A stretch of DNA of 64,000 nucleotides from Malus domestica. Lineage: Eukaryota > Streptophyta > Magnoliopsida > Rosales > Rosaceae. Below, one piece after another: positions 44,093 through 59,340 of this stretch; within the stretch, counting starts at the first letter, position 1; each line of letters opens with the position of its first letter. Where the stretch lies: assembly GCF_042453785.1 (NCBI RefSeq), contig NC_091675.1, positions 508,501-572,500 of the forward strand, given 5' to 3'. The position numbers and the translations under genes were made by a program. The notes beneath the pieces are model-generated. The model was not told where the DNA came from, made no database searches, and saw only the letters and a program-made list of their open reading frames with translations.

Positions 44093-46004
44093 ATGATGAG
44101 TTGGGGGTTGAACTACGTGGGCTTGGACTATTCGAGGAAGGCAGTTGGTAGGGAGGACTTGTTTGAACCGGTTAAGGTTGGTTTTTGAGCAATTTGGTTC
44201 TGATTTTTCTGGGCCTCTCCCTAATCTCTCTCCAGCATGTAAATCTTTGTGATATGATGTCTGCGATTGTGTTCTTGTATTGTATCTGTCGGATTTGATT
44301 GGATGGGTGGTTTAATAGGTTTTCTGTAGAAACTAATTGATGAATCTTGATGGATCTTGGGGGGTTTTTTTTTTTGGTGAAAAAATTGGTTAATTTGGGT
44401 AAAATATAAGTGTTCTTGGGAAAATTTGACAAATTTTGAATGGTATCTTGAAAATTGAGATTAATCTTGAAACTTTTTGGGTAATTAAGATAAAATTGTG
44501 AGTTTTCTTATTGGGTAATAAAGATAGATCTTGCGTTTTCTTGGGTAAATTAATTAAATCATGAACTTTTGTTATTAAATTTTAAGTAAGTTTTTTGCTT
44601 TGTAAATTGAGATCAATCGTGAAAACGGATTTGGATCTGAACCCATAGTTGTTACATGCTTTCGAGTTGAGTGTTGTTTGGGAGTGTTTGGAATCCTAAC
44701 CCTCCCAATTATTTTGGGAGGTTCAAGCCTTATATAAGTTTGCTTTGGGCTTGTGGTTTGCTGAGATTTTGATTTAATGGGAATGTTTATAGTTGTAAAC
44801 ATTGATTGGTTGTTAAATTTGTTGGGTGTTCGAAACTTGATAAATTTGATGTTAAAACTTTGAGCATAGAGTTAGGCAAGTCAAGTTTTAGAGAATTGTG
44901 TATGGAAATTGGATGTAGGCTAATGAAATTGAGTTGCTTCCTCCAACCATGTCGAATTTTGCCTGAAACCACTAATTGCCTCAAGTATCTCACTACGGCA
45001 CAGTACAATTGTCGTAAGCTATAACATTGTAATGATTTATAGTGTTGATTGTTTCTTGATCCTCTGTATCGTACCAACCCTTGTAAAAAAATGAGATTTA
45101 ATTCTGATTACCATCGGCGGTTTCTGTACATCTGTGTTTTAGTCATGTTTCGCTGGTCTTCCCTACCAATCTTATTAAATTTATTCCGGTGCCTTAAAAG
45201 CCCCAGAGAAAGACGGAGAAGAAGGCCAAGAATCATAGGAACAAAGACAAGAGGGGGACAATGGGACAAGGCCGTAAGGCGAAGGAGAATGTTGTACCCA
45301 ATTGTGTTACTGTCCCCAGCTCGAAAAACCTTGTTAACAAGAAGTGCTTCCAGCAAGAGAAGGGAAAAGTGGAAGCAAATGGATGTTTTATTAAAAATGT
45401 TGAAGATGAAGGTAGTAAGCTGGAGAAAAGTGACATTACCGAAGAGCATGAGCTGCCAAGCTGTGCTGAAAACAATTGCTACTTGTCTGATGGCAACCAA
45501 GGTGGCAATAAGAGGAAGAGGCCTTTGATCATTCGCTTTAAATTGCGAAAGCCCAGTGAACCAGATGCCTCACTTGCGCCCTCTTCTTCTGGAATGACAG
45601 ATTTCCTCCCTCCGGAAAGGTCAGAAGTTGTTCCTGCACCCAATCAACCTCATAGTTCGGAGGCAACTGTTGGAGTTGCGGAACTCGCATCCAAATGTGA
45701 CCAAGAGTCGTCTTGTCCAACAACAGAGGGGATCGAAATGACCGGTGAAAAGAGAATTGGGAGAGAAGATTTAGAGTGTGCAAATGTGATGGAGAATTGG
45801 ATTCCACCGCCGTTCCAATTTGCCCTCCATGATGCCGATGACGAAGAATGGCTCTTTGGGACAGCGTCACAAAACAGACGCGGGTCTAAAAGATCTAAAG
45901 CTGATAGTGAGGTCTCATGTCGTACAAGCAGCACGCAGTGGCCGAAAGCACAATTGTTGCATGAGGCCGGCATATATGCATTGTCCTACACGGTTCCGTT
46001 CTAG
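44093..46004 (+). CDS. Plant protein of unknown function, charged, probably nuclear (295 aa)
   Basis: Exon 1 is 44093-44176 (MMSWGLNYVGLDYSRKAVG..) and exon 2 is 45201-46004, joined in phase 0 across a 1024-bp intron. After the junction comes a Lys/Arg-rich stretch (KPQRKTEKKAKNHRNKDKRG), then RKRPLIIRFKLRKPSEP, an acidic middle, and a C-terminal block NWIPPPFQFALHDADDEEWL. Proteins with a basic KKE/KRK region and a terminal NWxPP...DD.EWLF block are found across plants without assigned function, to my recollection. No enzyme motif is visible. The basic clusters suggest nuclear targeting (inference). Confidence 0.75.
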
Positions 46005-46210
46005 TTTTTCTTCCTTTTTTTTCTGGAAGCACTAGCGGCTTTTAACTGTACAGTGTAATGAGCATTGATGTATTTGTTAATCAATTGAATTTTAAGACCA
46101 ATTCATACGAAAAACACCGGTCTCCTTTTTGTTCTTTTTCTGTAATTAAATTGTTCGATGCTGAGCTCAAAATTTCAGCAGAGTTCTCTGCATATATATG
46201 TATGTACATA

Positions 46211-48195
46211 TTACATGTTTATCGGAGAAATTTCACGCAAAGAATACCGGTCAGGGATAAGCAAGTAGTCCTTCAACTTGTACCGGTGTGGTTTCTCTGC
46301 ACTAGATGCAGTATCAGTTGAACTTGATCTGCTGATGCTCCCATCATTTGTATCAGACATAGCGGAAACCGAAAGATGCCCGATTTCCAGGAATTGGTTG
46401 TCATCTTCATCTTGATAGCACGCGTCGCTCGATTTCACCGCATGAAGATCGACGCACTCTTTTGCGTCCGTCTCTCCCGTTAGTAGCTTCAGTACTTGTC
46501 TCGCTTCCGGTCGACGACGAGGCGACTGGTTTATGCAAAGCCCTGCTGCCATTACCATTCTACGCATTTGGGCCGCATCGTAGTCTCCGTTTAACTTTGG
46601 ATCCAGCAATGCCTTAAGATCCATAATATCTAACGAATGTCTTGCCTGAACGAAGAACTTTGTTTAGCAATGCGGAAAATGCATAAAATCTAAATGTAGA
46701 AGCTCGGGATATATATAAAAATGCTTACCCACTTGACCAAACTCTCTTGTCCTTTCAGAGCCTCGGCATCGACCGGCTTTCGACCAGATAATAGTTCGAG
46801 GAGAACCACGCCGAAGGCATAAACATCAATCTTGTCACTCACCACCCCATGCATGAAATATTCCGGAGCAATGTATCCAAAAGTTCCCACCACATCACTA
46901 CTTATCACGCAACCAGAATCCATCGGTCCCCATGTAGCAAGCCCGAAATCAGATAACTGCAAACAAAAATTAAACTCGAGATTGAACCCAAAAATGTAAA
47001 ATTTGGCAGGAAAGTGAAATATGAAGGTACTGCAGGCAGATCATATATGTATATACCTGCGGCTGAAGGTCGTCGGAGAGAAGAATGTTTGAGGATTTAA
47101 CGTCTCGGTGAATGATCGGCTGAGGGCACTCATTGTGCAGGTAAGTTAGAGCCTCTGCAACTGCAACCGCCACATTGAATCTCACGCTCCATGGAAGTAT
47201 AAGTCCATCACTGCAACCTGCACTAAGATGAAACGAAATAGAATTCAGAATTTCAGACACACTAAAAATCGAGTTATTAGTCTCGTTTGATGACTAATTC
47301 GTTCTAATTTCTCACCGTGCAAGTTTCCTTCCAAGCTCCCTCTGGGAAAGAGGTCATAGACCAAAATAAGGTTGCCATCTTCCATGCATACACCAATTGG
47401 ACAAGTGATGTGTTTGTGCTGAATTGAAGAAACAAACTTGGCTTCCAAGAAAAAGTCATTCCAAGCTTCCTTGTACGATTTTAGAACCTTGACCGCCACT
47501 GATTCTCCGCCTCCAAGGCACCCTTTGTACACGCTGCTGCACCCTCCCTCGCCGATAAGATTTTCTGTTAACAAATCAATTGTTTAAATTCTAGCGAGCA
47601 GGAACGTGTTTTTAATAAAAGCACTTATGAGCAAAAGTTTCTTTTACAAAAACAGTCCCAAACGAGCACTTAATTTACCTGTCGAGAAGTGACAAGTTGC
47701 GCTACTAAGTTCCGCGTAGCTGAAAACCTTGCAACCTTCTGAGTTTTCTGCGGTGAGAAACTCCAATTCATCAGAAAGCTGTGTTGGTGCTACTGTCGAG
47801 CAAATTTCATCACCTTCCTGCGGCTGTGAATTTACCGAAAGAAATCGACGCCTAGGCAGGTCCATCATCACCCACTGTACCACGGACATGTTTTCTCTGG
47901 ATTTGAATTCTCTCATAGGAGTGGTACTCATAGTTTCCGCTGAGGCAGCTGCTATCCGCAAGAGAGGCCAACCCGGCCTCGACAACGGTGATTCATCATC
48001 CTCTCTCTCGGAAAACATGTCGAAGCTATCCGATTTTCGGCGAGCTTCCTGGCTCAGCCTCAGAGGACTAACAGTTAGTCTCTGAAGAGGCCATCCAAGA
48101 GCTGGTTCTGGCATCTCTGTTTTGAATGGACAAGTGGAGCTCAAAAGCGCTTCATCACAACTGTCTCGGTAATTAGAATCTAATGAATCGTGCAT
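46211..48195 (-). CDS. Receptor-like cytoplasmic Ser/Thr kinase, At5g57670-like (529 aa)
   Basis: Five exons on the - strand: 48195-47679, 47564-47316, 47217-47057, 46956-46729, 46645-46211. They total 529 codons, all GT-AG and in phase. Residues 1-155 are a Ser-rich N region without the USP domain seen in some relatives. The kinase domain shows the glycine loop [11 protein letters not shown], the VAVKVL lysine, the catalytic [19 protein letters not shown], the [11 protein letters not shown] activation-segment end and [18 protein letters not shown]. These are all active-kinase residues. The RD motif (HRD) fits the RLCK class. No transmembrane segment or signal peptide is present, so it acts in the cytosol or at membranes through partners. 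The C-terminal tail is Ser/Thr-rich. Confidence 0.9.
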
Positions 48196-49177
48196 CGATA
48201 AACTTGAGTTTTCGGAAGATTAATGAAGATGATAAAGTGAATAGTTAGCCCCTCGTTGATCATCAGTCAACCTTTCAAACTTCAAAGTCCCGGTCTCCTT
48301 TAAATGTATGCTGATGCTCCCTAGAAAATATTTTATACATACAGAATTCTTTATCATACCTAACTGAGAAGTTAACGTTTAGCATGTTAAAAATTTGACA
48401 ATTTTATGAATTAATTAAACAAATATTTACCAAAATCCAAAGGAAAATACAGGGTGAGCTAATAAATTCATGAGTTGCAATTATGTTAATAAAGAACAAA
48501 ACACAAGAGGATAGAATGAAAGACTGGTAAAGTTGACCCGGAACTTTTTGTTTTGAATATTTGACGGCTAAGTCGTTTTCTTCGTGCAAAAATCTTACGC
48601 ACCTAATCATAAAACTATTTTTTAAGGCTTTTTAACAAAAATGCTCTCTTATATTAAGCATAACTTCTTATCTTGTCTGTGAGATATTTGCTGCTATCAT
48701 TTTGATCGTTTCATGAATTTTTTTTTGTAAAATTGAGGGTATTTCTATCAAATCAACCTCTTCACTTGATAGGTGGGTTTTTCAATTTTACGGAAATTTT
48801 TTTTTAAAGAACCAAATAATTAACAGTGTACAATTTTAAGTACTATTTTTATTAATTTTAAATTACAAGGATCAAAATAAAGGGTTATAATAATCTTATG
48901 TACCATTTGGGCTGAAAACCTGAATTGCAGCCAAATAAAGGATTGGTACACCTAATGTGACTGGTCTTGGGTAAGTCAGAGCTACTGCCATTCGATTTTG
49001 ACCAGGCTACAGTGCTGCCTCTCCACGTCACCACCCAAATGCAATTATTCTAAATTCTCGAAAAGTCTACCATGCTTCAATATATGATATGTGATTCGAT
49101 AATAAAATTCTCAATCTCAATGAAAAGTCAATAATTTAATAAAAACTACTAAAACGTTTAGAAAGCTCACAAAACCA
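48196..49177. other. Intergenic, upstream of the kinase gene
   Basis: AT-rich. No gene seen. Confidence 0.4.
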
Positions 49178-49387
49178 GAATTTGATCCTCTCCTGAGCTA
49201 AGCTCAGGAGCCTCTGACCAACACATAAAGGTCGTTGGATTTTGATCCAACGGTTATAATTATTATAACTTTTAGAAGGCTATCTGTTTGTAGTCGTTAA
49301 ATTTGTAATCATTTGATCAAAATTCAACGACTCTTGTGTATTGGTCAGGAGACTCCTGAACCTAAACTCAGGAGAGGATCCAGTTCC
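49178..49387. mobile_element. Mutator-like MITE
   Basis: Ends GAATTTGATCCTCTCCTGAG and, inverted, GGGAACTGGATCCTCTCC form long terminal repeats of about 55 bp. The flanks are a 10-bp direct repeat CACAAAACCA (49168-49177 and 49388-49397). Related in its ends (GGATTTGGATC) to 16412-16594. Confidence 0.65.
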
Positions 49388-49397
49388 CACAAAACCA

Positions 49398-50013
49398 AGG
49401 TACTCAATAAGCATTAACGATAAAGAAGGGTTAGTTATAGTAAAAGAGGCGAACAACCCAAGATTGCAGAAAATGAAACAACAATACGGAGTTGATAAGA
49501 AAAGGAAACAACCCAAGATTGAGGGTATTTCTTTGATTAAAAGAAGCCTTTTATACTTCTAGATTCATCTATAACACATAAATTAAAATGTTAGAGAAAA
49601 AGTAAAACTTTTAATAAATTATTCAATAAAATTTAACGATAATGAAAATCAAATCTAACGGCTAAGACAAATATAACACGATTATTACGTAACATTGAAG
49701 CCACGTTCGATTTCTAATCAAACCTAATAATGATTCGGATGTCGAATTTCAGATTTGATTAGAGTTTTTTAAAGTTCAATGTTATCGAAATAAAAAATTC
49801 CAATCCAATTTGCCTACACTGTCATGGTCAAGATTAAGTGGGGTCCCATCCCATCCCAGTTATGCATGAGCAACCCAACATTCAACTGCAACAACCAAAA
49901 AAACCAACATTCAACGTTCCCAAATAACCAAAACGGAATAAAAGAACAAAAATTCAGCGTTCCTCCGACGAATTGGTTGCCGCGTTTCGGCGAGAAGAGG
50001 AGGGAGGGAGAAA
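49398..50013. promoter_or_regulatory. VPS35 upstream region and 5' leader
   Basis: Between the MITE and the VPS35 start codon. The last 120 bases (GAGAAGAGGAGGGAGGGAG near 49991) are the purine-rich leader. No TATA box stands out. Confidence 0.4.
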
Positions 50014-53000
50014 ATGAGATCGGACGTAATCGGAGACGAAGAGAAATGGCTGGCGGAAGGCATCGCCGGCATTCAACACCATGCCTTCTACATGCATCGC
50101 GCTCTGGTACTATTTCTCACCCAATCACATTTTCCTCTCCCAAAACCCTAATTCTCCGCCATCTTGTCCGATTTCACATTTCAATTTTCGCAGGACGCCA
50201 ACAATCTCAGAGACGCCCTCAAATTCTCGGCCCTGATGCTGTCGGAGCTCAGAACCTCTCGGCTTTCGCCTCACAAATACTACGATCTCTGTAAGCTCTC
50301 ACGTTCTTCGCCCGATTCCTAACCTTTGACCTGATCCGAGTTTTGATTTGGATTCTTGATTCTAATAGATATGCGAGCTTTCGATGAGCTGAGGAGGCTG
50401 GAGATGTTCTTCAAGGACGAGAGCAGACACGGCGTTTCGATCATCGATCTCTACGAACTTGTTCAGCATGCCGGCAACATTTTACCAAGATTGTAAGTCA
50501 TACATTGTTGAAAGCATCAAATTCTTGCTGGGAAATGTTGTCGTTTCTCGAAAGTAAATAGCTTTTAGTGCAGTGAGTGTTTTATTCTTGTTGTTTCAGC
50601 TCGGTCAGTGTATGTGAATTTCATGTTGCTTATTTAACAGGTATCTGCTATGTACGGTAGGATCCGTGTACATTAAATCTAAGGAAGCGCCAGCCAAGGA
50701 CGTACTTAAAGATCTTGTCGAAATGTGTCGCGGCGTTCAGCATCCAATTCGAGGGCTCTTTTTAAGAAGCTATCTTTCTCAAGTCAGCAGAGACAAGTTG
50801 CCTGATATTGGTTCTGAGTATGAAGGGTAAGATTGTTTTAGTGGTTAGATTTGTTTCTTCATACATTGATAAAATGGAGAACGATTTGATGACCAGAAAT
50901 AAATCAGAATCCGTTTTATGCTGGAGCAAAATTCTATTGTCGAAAATGCAAAAAATTTCTTTGATGGGGGTGGTTTTGGCTAGCAGTAAGCTTTGAGTTT
51001 AATAACATTGGCTTTTTATGGAATCCATGGATATCATGTTGCTTGATTTGAGTCATATTTTAATCTCCTTGCATTGCAGGGATGCTGACACTGTCATGGA
51101 TGCTGTAGATTTTGTGCTACAGAATTTTACAGAAATGAATAAGCTTTGGGTTCGAATGCAGTATCAGGTTTGTTTGACATCTATGAAATTTATCTGCTTT
51201 AATGTCTGAATATGCATGGCACCAGAGTACTTGCATGCCATAGAGGTAAAAATGAACCATGAGGGCATGATTTTTGGCCATGCAGGTCTTATGGTGCTTG
51301 TGAATCATTCATACTCTTTGGCGATCCTGAGTTGAAGCCTTCTGTTGGGCTTTCTGGTCTGCAGGGACCTGGTCATGTGAGAGAGAAGCGCGAAAAGGAA
51401 AGAAGCGAACTTCGTGATCTTGTAATATCAAAAATCTGAACCTATCAGCAGATGAATCATTGCATAACACATTGTAATAGAGAAATTACACCTTTCTGAA
51501 TTGTCTTGGTAGGTTGGGAAGAATCTCCATGTTCTCAGTCAGATAGAGGGTGTGGAACTTGAAATGTACAAAGCCACTGTTCTTCCTAGAGTATTAGAAC
51601 AGGTTCTTTAATCTGCTCCCCTTCTTAATAAGATTGTCTTTTTGTCAACTCTTGAATACTTTCAATGTTCCTTTTCTAATATTTCAAACTTTTATCCAAA
51701 TTGGTGTGCGCAGGTTATCAACTGTAAAGATGAGCTGGCCCAATATTATTTGATGGATTGCATAATCCAGGTCTTTCCAGATGAGTACCACTTGCAGACG
51801 CTGGAGACATTGTTGGCTGCCTTCCCCCAGCTTCAGGTGCGTAGCAGTGTCATTTTTCTCTCATTTTTTTTACTTTCACATGATTATGCATGGTTATTTA
51901 TTTATTTGAGTACATATGTAATGATAAATGCATATGTTAATCAATGGTTGCTTGGTCGAATGTATAGTTGAAATAACAGCTCAAACCACAGAGTCCAAAT
52001 TGGCCACTTGCTTCGATTTCTTGTGGGTCATAGCAGCCTTATATTGTCATTTATTCATATCGAGATATTATACCCAATAAAGCAACCTTTTAACTCATTT
52101 ACCCTCTGCGTTATATATTTTCAAATGCAGCCAACAGTTGATATCAAGACTGTGTTATCTCAATTAATGGAGAGGTTATCAAACTATGCTGCGTCAAGTA
52201 CAGATGTGAGTTATCTAAAAGTTATCTTTTGAGTCGCGCTTCCGCAATTTTTTATTCTGTTTTTCATTCTTGTTATGGCCTTTCTCTCTTTCTGGGTGTT
52301 GTAATTTTGATGATTGTGGATTTTCGTTCAAGGTATTACCTGAATTTCTTCAAGTGGAAGCCTTCGCTAAATTAAGCAGTGCCATTGGGTGGGTAAGTTC
52401 CTTAGTTCGTTGAAGTAAATGTTTACATTGATGGCTACTCTCTCAACTACACTTCGATCCAGCAAGTAATAATTGGCAATTCAGTGCACTTTCTGCAGTA
52501 TTTATTTTAAATTTTGTTGTAGAAAAAGTCCAAAGTGAACGTTTTGAATTTCTAAAAGGATGTAGTATGCCAAGGGAAAACAATGAATGGACAAAGCGAT
52601 AATTTTTTTGCTAAAAGGATGTAGTAATGGAGGCAGAGTACAATATGGAGAGATGTTTTTGGGGGTGACTTCTTATTTATTGAAAATTGCACACTACCTA
52701 ATTTGTTGTCCAACCAACAGCCTCTTTATTAGATAGGATCCATTTGTTGTTTCGTGTTAAGCATGAAACATACGTATCTTTGATGTCTAGAAGTGTGTGC
52801 TAATTTAATATATCACCTATATTTAAATTTCAGGTGATAGAAGCACAAACGGACATGCCTATTGTTGGAGCCATATCTTTGTATGTCTCTCTTCTTACAT
52901 TTACCCTCCGTGTTCATCCTGATCGCCTTGATTATGTGGATCAAGTACTGGTAAGGTCTTCAAAAAAATATGTTTAGTTACTATAAATTTTCCCAAACTA

Positions 53001-55786
53001 CATGCCTTTTGATGGGGTATACCAGCCTGTCAACATAGCCATGCAACATGGATGCAATCTTCTTTTGAATTTCATTTCAAGATGGATTATGTGGGCCATG
53101 TTTTGTAACAACAAAGGTAACTGGTGATAATTAAAATCTTAATTTTTTTTTTTCAGGGAGCATGTGTTAAGAAGCTATCCGGAGAAACCAAACTTGAAGA
53201 CCATAGAGCAACAAAACAGGTTGTTGCACTGTTAAGTGCTCCCTTGGAGAAATACGACGACATTGTCACAGCCCTCACACTTTCTAATTATCCTCGAGTT
53301 ATGGATTATCTTGATAATGGAACAAATAAAGTCATGGCAATGGTCATTATCCAAAGCATTATGAAGAACAACTCTTGTATCTCCACAGCTGATAAGGTAC
53401 AAATGCATCTTCTGTTTCTTCTATTTTATCAATATTTTCTTCTTAAGAATGTGATATATTGCTTCTTGTAGGTGGAGGTGTTGTTTGAATTAATTAAAGG
53501 GCTCATCAAGGACTTGGATTCTACTTCTGCAGATGAGGTGCAATTCAAAATTTAACTTACTAGATCCACATGAGTTTTTTTGTATTTTAATGTAAACTTA
53601 GTTTCTTTTGAAACACTTGCTGATTTTATTTTTGTTTATTTTTTGGCCGCCCGTGGTTTATTCTTTTGGTGCTATTGTCTACTTTTAGCTTGATGAAGAG
53701 GATTTTGCGGATGAACAAAATTCTGTTGCTCGCCTTATACACATGCTTTATAATGATGATCCAGAAGAAATGTTTAAGGTAAGTTGTTGATCTGTTGTAT
53801 GTTTTATAGTTTCTTGTGATGCTAATGTTACTTGAAGCTTCTGCTTCCATCTACAAAAATCATTGGTTGTGAATTGTGATTCAACTTTCAGAGAAATCTT
53901 AGTTTTATGATTACTGATCTTCAGATCTTATGTACGGTCAAGAAGCATATAATGGGTGGAGGACCAAAGCGCCTACCTTTTACTGTACCTCCTCTTATAT
54001 TATCTGCACTCAAGGTATCCTATGCTATGCCACTTTGTCATATATCACATGTTTGTTGTTTCATTTTGTCTATTTATGCACTTTTCACTACGAAGTAGTG
54101 GAATGTATTAAAATGTCCTCATTTTGAAGAATTGTTCAAAACTTTGGCTGTGGCTTGTAGTTGGTTAGGCGGCTGCAAGGTCAGGATGGAGAGGTTGTGG
54201 GAGAAGAAATGCCTGCCACACCGAAGAAAATTTTTCAGACTTTAAATCAGGTATTTAGATGAATGCACTTGGTTGCTTCGTAGTGTTTGTTTGTTAGGCA
54301 ATAATCCTTGGGGAAGACCTTTTGTTATGTGGTCGTTATGTACGTGTCTTCATCTTGGTGCGTATAATCAATAATGGTGCTGCCTATCTTATTTCAGATC
54401 ATTGAATCTCTTTCCTCAGTTCCGTCTCCCGAACTGGCATTAAGATTGTACTTGGAATGTGCTGAGGTACGCCACTCTATGGTTGGTTAAAGCATGGTTT
54501 GCAGGCTTGTTTTAATCCAACATATCTTGCATGTTTTTGTACCACGGAGAAAGAATAGAGTTTTAAATTTGACGTTGTAGCTGCAGACTTACTTTTGGTT
54601 TCAACCTCTTTTTTTTTATTCATGCATAATCAGGCTTCTAATGACTGTGATCTGGAACCTGTTGCTTATGAATTCTTCACTCAGGCATTTATATTATACG
54701 AAGAAGAAGTTGCGGTAATTTATCTATCAATATCTTGTCATTTGTTTTTTCTTTCCGGTTGAGAGTATCTTGTGGTTTATTAAATAGATTTGAAGGAAGT
54801 TTCTTCTAGTGTTCTAGCATTTCTGTAAAAGACTGCAGTGTGACATTTAGCCGTTTAATTTAACAACATAATGTACACCTCAATTTTAGGATTCCAAAGC
54901 CCAGGTGACTGCAATACATCTCATTATTGGGACTCTTCAGAGGATGAATGTATTTGGCGTTGAGAATCGGGATACTTTAACACACAAGGCTACTGGAGTA
55001 ATAATTCTCTCCTATCGTCTGATCCTTAGTGTTTTCAATCTGTTTCTGTAAAACCCCATAATGTATGTTTTTCCTTTCTCAGTATTCAGCAAAGCTTTTG
55101 AAGAAACCTGATCAGTGCCGAGCGGTGTATGCATGTTCACATCTTTTTTGGGTAGATGATCAGGATGGTGTTAAAGATGGAGAAAGGTAAGCGTATCCAA
55201 ACTCAGTGTTGGACTTAAATATTCCCATGGATTTATGCATGCCGATGCATTTCATTTGCAGCTGCACAAATATCCCGGCATGTTGGTTTATCTTTATCAT
55301 GGAAGCAACTTTATGGTGATTAAAGAAACCTTTAGTTACATGACAAGCAGTGGTTTTTGTTACAGGGTCTTGCTTTGTTTGAAACGCGCATTGAGAATTG
55401 CAAATGCTGCTCAACAGATGGCCAGCGCAACGCGGGGTAGCAGCGGGCCAGTCCCAGTCACACTCTTTGTTGAGATACTGAACAAGTCGGTAGTCTTTGA
55501 CTGCAAATTTGAAGATAGTCATTCTAAATTGCGTGTGTTGTATAATTTGGGGCTGACTTGTGAGTTATGCAACAGGTACCTCTACTATTTTGAGAAAGGA
55601 AACCCCCAGATTACAAGTGCTGCAATCCAGGGATTAGTGGATTTAATTAAAAATGAGATGCAAGGTGACTCTGCAAACGCGAATCCAGCCCCAGATGCAT
55701 TTTTCGCCAGCACATTGCGGTACATACAGTTCCAAAAACAGAAAGGTGGGGTGATGGGCGAGAAATATGCCTCTATCAAGGTCTGA
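50014..55786 (+). CDS. VPS35: VPS35, retromer core subunit
   Basis: I trace 22 exons: 50014-50106, 50194-50290, 50369-50492, 50641-50828, 51080-51167, 51365-51421, 51513-51602, 51714-51836, 52131-52205, 52333-52392, 52834-52950, 53157-53396, 53472-53537, 53689-53778, 53925-54014, 54161-54250, 54398-54465, 54634-54714, 54890-54997, 55083-55186, 55366-55485, 55576-55786. The product, close to 790 residues, starts [20 protein letters not shown]. The PRLYLLCTVG signature near residue 100, needed for VPS26 binding in this family, is present. The rest is the usual alpha-solenoid, ending [17 protein letters not shown]. It recycles vacuolar sorting receptors and PIN proteins from endosomes (family knowledge). 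The last intron is 90 bp and stop-free in frame. Confidence 0.93.
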
Positions 55787-56530
55787 CTCGTCTGCACGGA
55801 TTCTAAAATTTGAGGCCAAGAGAGTTTGGGGTTGAGAGGAAGAACGATGTGAAGAGGCGGCGAGCGAGCATAACCTACGGAAAATGCCCCTGGATCCTAC
55901 GTTAGGAACTATCTGCAGTTTCGAATTCGTTTCCTCTCTCCCTCAAGGCGGTTGCTTTGTTTATAGGAGAAACAACTTCTAGCGTGCTAAAATTCCACAT
56001 CGAGTTTGGATTTGCCGTTGGTTTTCTCATTTTCTGGGGCAAATCAGTATCATTGGACTGAAGGTTTGCCATTGTTTGTCCTGGGAGGAGGCTTGTTATT
56101 TATTATTTAGTTTTTTTTTTATATAGTAAAAATAAGTGTTAATTTTATTGGGAATGATATTGGTAAATTCAAAGTCAATTAGTCCATTTCTTTTACACGA
56201 ACAATATTATGCTTTAAACAATGATGTGTAAAAAGTAAAAATGAATGTGAATAAGATTATCCTTAAATATTTTGAAACTACTCAAACTCGCTAGTTATGA
56301 TTAAATGAATATATTTTTCGTCAAAATAATGGATAATCGCCTAAGCAACATCTTCTAAAGCAAGTTTTTACTGAAAGATAAGCAATTGAAATTTTGATTT
56401 AACCCAAAAAGGAATTATTTTTTTTTAAAACAATGAGTTTTTTCAAAAAGAAAAAATTGAACCAAAAAGGGAAAAAGCAAAGGGGAAAAAGATAAGCAGA
56501 TAAGGGAGGTGTGCCAGCTGGCAAAAGCTT
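55787..56530. other. VPS35 3' region and spacer
   Basis: The first 300 bases or so are the likely 3' untranslated region. The rest is AT-rich, with A runs at 56400-56480. Confidence 0.4.
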
Positions 56531-58898
<2,368 letters not shown>

Positions 58899-59340
58899 AG
58901 TAACGAGTAGATTTATGAGATGATTTGCTGACTGCCGACCTTTCTTCACCGCTACCTCCTTTGTACTCGAAGTCCTTTGCTGAAGCAGCAAACCGTGGTG
59001 TATGTATAGTATGTACTGACATTTTAGGGATTCATGTGATAGCTTTAGTTGGTTTGTTTAAGATTTGTGTTCATGTATTTAAGTGACAGTTAGCTTTGCT
59101 AACACGTACTTCTCCGTCTTTCTCATATATTGCATCAACTCTTTCCGGATAATGCCTGTATAACACAGTTTGGTCGCAAAAGTGAAAAGCATACAATAGC
59201 GGTCTTTATTAATACATCCTTTGAAAACTACATATGCTTGTCTACGTCTTCGATACAAAACTATGCACAGTTTGTGATCGAAAATATTCTTACGCGTTAC
59301 CTTTTATGTCATAAGAAGTTTAGCATATAACGCCTTTGAA
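58899..59340. other. Convergent 3' regions of ROP (+) and ABCB (-)
   Basis: The two genes end 442 bases apart, tail to tail. Only untranslated sequence is seen. Confidence 0.5.

Noticed and set aside
45108-45973. Several - strand frames opposite the gene at 44093
   Set aside because: Shadows of the long second exon; no splice or domain support.
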